Shown here piece after piece: positions 58,446-64,000 of a stretch of 64,000 nt of DNA (within the stretch, counting starts at the first letter, position 1; the number at the start of each line of letters is the position of its first letter). The position numbers were made by a program, and so were the translations under genes. Location of the stretch: positions 1 through 64,000 of the forward strand of contig WRIS01000001.1 of NCBI GenBank assembly GCA_009782615.1, written 5' to 3'. This DNA comes from Eggerthellaceae bacterium (GTDB lineage: Bacteria; Actinomycetota; Coriobacteriia; Coriobacteriales; Eggerthellaceae). The notes beneath the pieces are model-generated. The model did no database searches. It was not told the DNA's origin and saw nothing but the letters and a program-made list of their open reading frames with translations.

Positions 58446-61400
58446 ATGCTCGTAGACGCACTAACGCATATCCTTGAAAAAACGGGCGCGCTCAAACCTT
58501 TCTGGCAAAAACTTGACGAAAACCACGACGCCACTCTGGCAGTGGCTTCTTCTGCCCGTCCTTTTTTAGTTGCAGCTCGTTTTGCGTATCGCCCTCAAGC
58601 AACCCTGGTAATTATAGCTGGCGAAGATGCTGCTGAAGCATTTGCGCGCAATGTGGCTGCCTATATCGGGGAAGAAAAGGTCGAGCGATTCTATGAACGC
58701 AGCGATTATCCCTTTAATCAAAAACCGACTAAGCCGCGCGAAGTTGCGTGTCGTATGCGCGCCTTGCACACGCTTGTTACGGGAAAGCACGCGGTGGTCG
58801 TTGCTTCGGCGCGTTCCCTCTTACGCTGTTTGCCCCCGACTGAAGCGGGGTGCTTTCTTCCTTTAAGTCTTGTGCGCGGTAAAGAACTTGCCCACATGGA
58901 CAATGCGCAGGTTTCAAGCGTTGATGATTTGAAAGCCGCTCTCGTGGTGCGCGGCTATGAAAACACGGGGGAACTTGAAGGGCCAGGAAGTTTTTGTGTG
59001 CGCGCAGGAACCGTAGATATTTTCCCTGGGAACCTGGTGTATCCCGTGCGTCTTGATTTCTTCGGTGATGAACTCGATGAAATTCGGCGCATCCTTCCTT
59101 CAACGGGGCAAACGATTGCCGAACTAAAAAGCGTTGACATCTTTCCCGTGAAGGAGTTTTCCCTTTCGGCGCAAGGGGCAAACCACGCGCGCAAAAAACT
59201 TGCGAACCCCGCAAAAAGCAATGCGATGTTGCGTGAGTTGTTCGAAAAACTTGAAGGGGGCCTACACTTTGACGGCGACGGGGCGCTTTTGCCTTTGCTG
59301 TATCCATCCACCACAACGCTCGGAAGCTATTTGGGGGCAGAGGTGCTTACGGTGCAGCTTGAGCCACGTTCGCTGATTGATGATGCAACCCATGCCTATG
59401 ACGAAATAAAATCCCGTGCGCAGGGTTCTTCTCTTGCTCTCGAGGGTTTGTATGCGCTGCCCTCTGAGGTTGATTTCGGTTCGAATCAGCGGGCAACCTA
59501 CGTTTCCATCATGCAAGTAGGGGGGCAAACTGATGATGAGCTGCCCGTGAAGCGGGTCGAGGTTGCTGGCAAGGAAGAAAAGCTTTTCGGTAAGCTGCGC
59601 AGTCTTGTTGACGGAGGCTATACGGTCGTGTTTTCCGTGCCGAGTTTTCGGGCGCGCCGTGATATGAAGTTTGAGCTGGTTGACCGCGGTCTTTCTTTTG
59701 TGGAAGTGCTCGAATCAGTTTCTGATGTTTCTGAAGCACCGCGGGCGGATAAGCTGAAGCACGGTGTAATAAACATTGTCGATGTCGAAATTCCCTTAGG
59801 CATGATTATCCCGAAGGCGCGTCTGGCGTTAGTTTCGATTGCTGATACGAGAAGTGCTTCGGTGGTGCGCAAGTCAAGGCGCATCGATATCACCGAGATT
59901 ACCTTTCCCTATAAACCAGGGGACTATGTGGTGCACGCCGTTCACGGCATTGCCTTTTTCAAAGAGCTCATTCGACGAGAAATTGATAACGTCGCGCGCG
60001 ATTATTTGTTGTTGGAATATGCGCAAAACGACAAACTCTATGTTCCCGTTGAACAGCTTGACCGCGTAACTCGCTATGTGGGCGCCGATGGGGCAAGCCC
60101 GCGCCTCACGCGCCTTAACACGGCTGATTGGTCGCGGGCACTTGGCAAAGCGCAAAAAGCAACCAAGCAACTCGCCTTTGATTTGGTGGATATTTACGCG
60201 CGCCGCAGCGCTACGCAGGGGTATCGTTATGCGGCGGATTCTTTTTCGCAAAAGGAGATGGAAGAGGCCTTTCCCTATCAAGAAACCCCTGACCAGCTGG
60301 CTGCTATTGCTGACGTCAAGGCAGATATGCAATCGGCAAAACCGATGGATAGGCTTATCTGTGGCGATGTGGGCTTTGGAAAAACCGAAGTGGCACTGCG
60401 CGCCGCTTTTAAAGCCACGCAGGATTTGAAGCAGGTTATGGTTTTGTGCCCAACCACTATTTTAGCGCAGCAACATTTCACGAACTTCAAAGACCGCTTT
60501 GACCCCTTCGGGGTTCAAGTCGATATCCTTTCCCGTTTTCGCAGTGACGCTCAACAGAAAGTGACGCTCGAAGCCTTTTCTCGCGGTGAGGTTCAGGTGC
60601 TTATCGGCACACACCGCCTGCTTTCGCGTGATGTAAACCCGCACGATTTGGGTTTGGTCGTTATCGACGAAGAACAGCGTTTTGGGGTGGGGCACAAAGA
60701 GCAGCTGAAGAACTTGAGGGAATCTATTGACATCCTGACCCTTTCGGCAACGCCTATTCCCCGCACGATGCAGATGTCGCTTTCAGGGGTGCGTGACATG
60801 AGCCTTATTCTCACGCCACCCGATGACCGCCGTCCTGTCGAGGTGCACGTGGGCGAATGGGACCCCGATGTGGTTTCGGGTGCTTTGCGCCGTGAACTTG
60901 CGCGGGGCGGGCAGGTTTATTATGTGAGCAATCGCGTGCGTTCTCTTGATGAAGCGCTTGAGCGCGTGGCAGAGGCCGCCGCAGAAGCGCGCGTGGGTGT
61001 TGCCCATGGTCAGATGTCGAAAGATTCTCTTGAACGCGTGATGGAAGACTTCAGTGCGGGTGAGCTCGATGTGTTGGTTGCCACTACTATCATCGAAAGC
61101 GGCATCGACAATCCGCATACGAACACCCTTATCATCGAAGATTCTCACCGCTTGGGCTTGGCGCAACTCTACCAGCTAAAAGGGCGCGTAGGGCGCTCAT
61201 CTACGCAGGCGTTTGCCTATTTTATGTTCCCCGAACATTTGGCGCTCACCGAAGAAGCATCGGCGCGCTTGACGGCGGTCAACGAACACAGTGATTTGGG
61301 AAGCGGTATGCGCATCGCCCTGCGCGACTTAGAGATTCGCGGAGCGGGAAGTTTGTTGGGGGCAGAACAAAGCGGCAACATGAGCGCGGTGGGCTTTGAT

Positions 61401-61916
61401 TTGTTCGCGTCCATGCTTGCCCAAGCGGTGAGTGCTACGCGTGAGGGTGATGAAAAGGCGCTTGCGAGTTTGCCGCCCGCGCTTTCAGATATTTCTATCA
61501 ACATCCCTGCTCATACCTATTTACCCGAAGAATATATTGGGGACGCCGATGAAAGAGTGTTGGTCTATCGCAGAATTGCTTCGGCAGACACCCTTGAGGC
61601 GGTTGAGGAATTGTTTGCCTCAACGCTTGCAGGGCAAGGCGAAATGCCTCAGGCAGCAAAGAATTTCTTCATGAAAGCGCGCTGCAAGGCTCTCGCCAAC
61701 GAAAAGCGCATCAAGACCATTTCGGTTGTGGGGGGCAAGCTCACAATCGAGCCGATTGAACTTGAGGCTTCGCAGGTTTCTGCTCTGCGGCGCCTTGGTG
61801 CGCGCTATGTTGATACGACCAACAAGCTGGTCATGCCCGTGCGCTGCTTCAAACTTGACGATGACACCACTATCCTAGACGCGATTTTTGCGTTTTTGCA
61901 GGAACTGACGAACTAG
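58446..61916 (+). CDS. mfd: Transcription-repair coupling factor Mfd
   Basis: A 1156-residue translocase that removes stalled RNA polymerase and recruits UvrA. An N-terminal UvrB-like region is followed by the CarD-like RNA polymerase-interacting domain (YKPGDYVVHAVHGIAFFKEL, near residue 490), the RecG-like helicase (RLICGDVGFGKTEVALRAAFK near residue 640, DEEQRFG, SATPIPRTMQMS), the translocation motif and the TRCF C-terminal domain. ATG 58446 is the first ATG; TTG 58425 is possible. Both have weak ribosome sites. It is probably coupled to the preceding small gene. Confidence 0.95.
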   Translation: MLVDALTHILEKTGALKPFWQKLDENHDATLAVASSARPFLVAARFAYRPQATLVIIAGEDAAEAFARNVAAYIGEEKVERFYERSDYPFNQKPTKPREVACRMRALHTLVTGKHAVVVASARSLLRCLPPTEAGCFLPLSLVRGKELAHMDNAQVSSVDDLKAALVVRGYENTGELEGPGSFCVRAGTVDIFPGNLVYPVRLDFFGDELDEIRRILPSTGQTIAELKSVDIFPVKEFSLSAQGANHARKKLANPAKSNAMLRELFEKLEGGLHFDGDGALLPLLYPSTTTLGSYLGAEVLTVQLEPRSLIDDATHAYDEIKSRAQGSSLALEGLYALPSEVDFGSNQRATYVSIMQVGGQTDDELPVKRVEVAGKEEKLFGKLRSLVDGGYTVVFSVPSFRARRDMKFELVDRGLSFVEVLESVSDVSEAPRADKLKHGVINIVDVEIPLGMIIPKARLALVSIADTRSASVVRKSRRIDITEITFPYKPGDYVVHAVHGIAFFKELIRREIDNVARDYLLLEYAQNDKLYVPVEQLDRVTRYVGADGASPRLTRLNTADWSRALGKAQKATKQLAFDLVDIYARRSATQGYRYAADSFSQKEMEEAFPYQETPDQLAAIADVKADMQSAKPMDRLICGDVGFGKTEVALRAAFKATQDLKQVMVLCPTTILAQQHFTNFKDRFDPFGVQVDILSRFRSDAQQKVTLEAFSRGEVQVLIGTHRLLSRDVNPHDLGLVVIDEEQRFGVGHKEQLKNLRESIDILTLSATPIPRTMQMSLSGVRDMSLILTPPDDRRPVEVHVGEWDPDVVSGALRRELARGGQVYYVSNRVRSLDEALERVAEAAAEARVGVAHGQMSKDSLERVMEDFSAGELDVLVATTIIESGIDNPHTNTLIIEDSHRLGLAQLYQLKGRVGRSSTQAFAYFMFPEHLALTEEASARLTAVNEHSDLGSGMRIALRDLEIRGAGSLLGAEQSGNMSAVGFDLFASMLAQAVSATREGDEKALASLPPALSDISINIPAHTYLPEEYIGDADERVLVYRRIASADTLEAVEELFASTLAGQGEMPQAAKNFFMKARCKALANEKRIKTISVVGGKLTIEPIELEASQVSALRRLGARYVDTTNKLVMPVRCFKLDDDTTILDAIFAFLQELTN

Positions 61917-61935
61917 ATTTGATCTAGGCTTTTCA

Positions 61936-61980
61936 GCTGTGACGTTTTAGGTTGCGATGTTTTCGGCTGTGATGTTTTCG
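61936..61980. repeat. 15-bp tandem repeat after mfd
   Basis: gctgtgacgttttag, gttgcgatgttttcg and gctgtgatgttttcg lie head to tail, 20 bp after the mfd stop and before the converging next gene. Confidence 0.8.
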
Positions 61981-62000
61981 ACTGCTAGACTTCCTGACCT

Positions 62001-63350
62001 CTAGACTTCTACCAAGGTCATTTCTGCCGCATAGAGTTCAAGCCACTGTCCGTTTTCAACGGTGATAGTGTGTGAACCACCTGGCATGAGCCAAAATTTG
62101 TCGATAAAAGAATTTTCGTTCCACAGCAAATCGCGCATAATAAATGCCGCTGAATCGTTAATGGCTTCTTCGGAAGCACCCTTTTGATAGACAACTTTAT
62201 AGGTACCAGGCAAAATGTCGACGCCTACGCGATACAGTCCGCTTTGGTAGTGCTTTTGCGGTTCGAGGGGCTTTTCCTTGGTAGTATCTGCGAGAAACAT
62301 CCAAGCATCTTCGGGGGTATAAAAGACGAGCACGTCCCCTTCCTTCAATTCCGCGAAATAATTCCCGAAATACACGATGGAAACAAAGAGTTCATATTCT
62401 TTAGCTTGGGCAGGTTGATGTTCAATTGGTGCTAAAAGGCGATAATGTCCAAAGCTGCCTTCTTTGGTTTGAGAGCCTTCGAAATAGTAAAGCCCTGCTT
62501 CAATATCTTTGCCGACCTCCCAAACTCCGACACCAAAGCGCCCTTCCTCGGTTTGGGGGGTGCCAGGAATAAGGTCACGAAGTTCTTCAAGGGTATAGGA
62601 ATCGGCTATATGAAAAGGATTATCGAGGTCATCAATGGTGTCTTTGTCGTAGTAGTAATCATCATTGTAGAGATTATCCCAACGGTCGTTGGCAAAATCG
62701 CTTTGGGAGGCAATTAAGGCAAAGCAGCCTACGCAACCTCCCATGAAAAGCAAAAGAACAAGAAGGCAGCCGCCCAAAACCCACGGCCACGCTTTCTTTT
62801 TCTGTGGTGGTGGCGCGGGCGCAAAACCTTGCTGCGGATAGGTTGCGTAAGGATAGCTTGGGGTGGATTGCTGCGGATAGGTTTGCGAAAAGCCTGTTCC
62901 TTGTGGGTATCCAGGAGGGACGTTTTGACCTGGTTGGTAGCTTTGGGGCATAGCTTGGGCATAGCCTGTTGTGTTGGCCTGCGGTGCAAAGGCACCAGCA
63001 GCGGTTTGCTGCGTTGGAGTTGAAGCTGGCGGCGTGGGTTGCGTTGGAGTTGAGCCCGGAACAGGGTTCGGCGCAACAACAGGAGCAGGAGCGGGCGCAG
63101 GCTGCCACGGCGCATAGGCTGACCCCGACGTTGATGCGGGAGTCGGCGCAGGAGTCGGCGCAGGAGTCGGCGCGGGTGTGGATGCAGGCGTAGAGCTTGT
63201 CGCGGGCGTAACTGTTGATGCCGTGCCCGACATGGTGGGCTCAGCAGGTGTGGCAGGTGTGGCAGGTTCGGCAGGCGCGCTTGGCTCAGAGGGCATAGGC
63301 GCGATGCTCGGTTCTGGGGAAGAATTAGGCTGCGGATCGTTTGTGGTCAT
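62001..63350 (-). CDS. Proline-rich single-pass membrane protein of unknown function
   Basis: A 449-residue protein. Residues 1-~185 are Pro/Ala/Thr/Ser/Gln-rich with PAPT repeats and then tyrosine- and glutamine-rich turns (GYPQGTGFSQTYPQQ). A KKK patch and one helix (about 190-215, with several Cys) follow. The external part starts Tyr/Asp-rich (NLYNDDYYYDKD). It has two similar segments around VGKDIEAGLYYF and VGVDILPGTYKV, suggesting a duplicated beta-rich domain. I do not recognise a function. It converges with mfd. Confidence 0.75.
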   Translation of the reverse strand: MTTNDPQPNSSPEPSIAPMPSEPSAPAEPATPATPAEPTMSGTASTVTPATSSTPASTPAPTPAPTPAPTPASTSGSAYAPWQPAPAPAPVVAPNPVPGSTPTQPTPPASTPTQQTAAGAFAPQANTTGYAQAMPQSYQPGQNVPPGYPQGTGFSQTYPQQSTPSYPYATYPQQGFAPAPPPQKKKAWPWVLGGCLLVLLLFMGGCVGCFALIASQSDFANDRWDNLYNDDYYYDKDTIDDLDNPFHIADSYTLEELRDLIPGTPQTEEGRFGVGVWEVGKDIEAGLYYFEGSQTKEGSFGHYRLLAPIEHQPAQAKEYELFVSIVYFGNYFAELKEGDVLVFYTPEDAWMFLADTTKEKPLEPQKHYQSGLYRVGVDILPGTYKVVYQKGASEEAINDSAAFIMRDLLWNENSFIDKFWLMPGGSHTITVENGQWLELYAAEMTLVEV

Positions 63351-63418
63351 GCGTGTACTCCTTTGGCAAATCTTAAGGGATGATGGTAGGGCAGTGACGA
63401 CACGTGCCCCTCACGATT

Positions 63419-64000
63419 TTAGGTTTCGTCAAGCTTAACATCAGATGAACTTTCGCCACCCGCTTTGTTGTCTACTTGTTTTTTATCGGTGGCATTTTTT
63501 GGAATAAGGCATACGGCGGTCTTTGTTTCCAGACTTAAGGCACAGGCGGCACATGCCTGGATACACAGACCACAGCCGATGCAATAACGTTGGTCAAGCA
63601 CGGTTTTCCCTACGCCTGGGTCAGGGGAAAGGGCGCCAGTGGGGCACACCTTCATGCACGCGCGAGCGCCTTCGCATAACTGTTTGTCAAGGACAGCGCT
63701 TTGCACAGGGATGTTTTGGGCGATAGCGGGGTTGGCGGCAACTGCTTCAAGCAGCATTTGTTGTTTGGGGTGAAGGATTTTCTTCGCTCGCCCCGAAGGG
63801 GAAAAGAAATTAATGGTTTCGCTGTTGGCGAAGCGCAGCTGATTGAGCGCCTTGCTGCGCTCGCGTCGTTCGGTGAAGCGTGCTATGACTTCTGAATTGC
63901 GAGCGCTCCGTTTGCCTGTTGCAATGTCGCTGACGTCTCCTGCGAAATTGGTGAAAATCGATCTGCGGTCAATTCCTTTGCTGCTGGTAAAGCCTTTCAG
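63419..64000 (-). CDS. 4Fe-4S ferredoxin-type protein, 5' end outside the window
   Basis: The minus-strand frame stays open to base 64000, so the N-terminus is missing; 193 codons plus stop are visible. Two ferredoxin-like motifs occur near the C-terminus. The second, CIGCGLCIQACA, is complete. The first, CEGARACMKVCP, has Ala at the second Cys position, so it may bind a 3Fe-4S cluster or none. The upstream part (IDRRSIFTNFAGDVSDIATGKR) is not recognised. A hydrophilic Lys/Asp-rich tail ends it. The ATG at 63757 is internal to the frame. Confidence 0.78.
   Translation of the reverse strand: MKGFTSSKGIDRRSIFTNFAGDVSDIATGKRSARNSEVIARFTERRERSKALNQLRFANSETINFFSPSGRAKKILHPKQQMLLEAVAANPAIAQNIPVQSAVLDKQLCEGARACMKVCPTGALSPDPGVGKTVLDQRYCIGCGLCIQACAACALSLETKTAVCLIPKNATDKKQVDNKAGGESSSDVKLDET

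Overview
The window reads as chromosomal DNA of a strictly anaerobic, mid-GC (about 50 %) actinobacterium of the Coriobacteriia, most like the Eggerthellaceae. Clues are a membrane-bound [NiFe] hydrogenase, rubrerythrin, a complete arginine deiminase operon, an actinobacterial-type tmRNA ending in a NYALAA tag, and a large BTAD-domain regulator. An asaccharolytic, arginine-fermenting genus such as Cryptobacterium would fit, but that is inference. No prophage, insertion sequence or CRISPR array was seen, and housekeeping genes run through the whole window.

Layout. 0-5.7 kb: rubrerythrin and a hydrogenase operon (small subunit, large subunit, cytochrome b, maturation protease). 5.7-10.3 kb: a VWA lipoprotein, smpB, two toxin-antitoxin modules (Phd/VapC and MazEF) and tmRNA; smpB and ssrA, the two parts of trans-translation, lie 2 kb apart. 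10.3-13.3 kb: an ArsR-controlled sulfur operon with three rhodanese domains and a CoA-disulfide-reductase-type flavoprotein. 13.5-17.4 kb: cell-wall genes (L,D-transpeptidase, murI) and rdgB. 17.4-22.5 kb: tRNA genes, a solitary nuclease-like toxin, a striking symmetric operator, a lipoprotein, a YdcF protein, cysK and a glutaredoxin. 23-30 kb: arcA-arcB-arcC-arcD followed by argS. 30-34 kb: a radical SAM/SPASM protein and a ferric/corrinoid-type ABC importer. 34.5-37.1 kb: RNase P RNA, thiN and two VapBC-type modules. 37.2-41.7 kb: a DUF4230 protein and a TPP-riboswitch-controlled thiamine salvage operon (cytX-thiM-thiE-thiD). 41.8-44.1 kb: two tRNAs, an acetyltransferase and the CCA-adding enzyme. 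44.3-64 kb: BTAD regulator, secA, prfB, split transketolase, ftsEX, rnr, nth, mfd, a proline-rich membrane protein and a ferredoxin-type protein cut by the window edge.

Arginine is converted to ornithine, carbamoyl phosphate and ATP by ArcA/B/C with exchange by the ArcD-like carrier. Hydrogenase can feed electrons from H2 to the quinone pool. Thiamine is salvaged from imported HMP and thiazole and finished to TPP by ThiN.

The most unusual signals are at DNA level. Short tandem duplications repeatedly begin over or beside stop codons, and exact in-frame tandem repeats lie in linkers of conserved proteins. A dispersed palindromic repeat found twice between genes also lies, diverged and in frame, inside the RNase R gene. 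A 55-bp perfectly centred double operator has no recognised regulator beside it. The release factor 2 gene carries SPT where SPF is expected.
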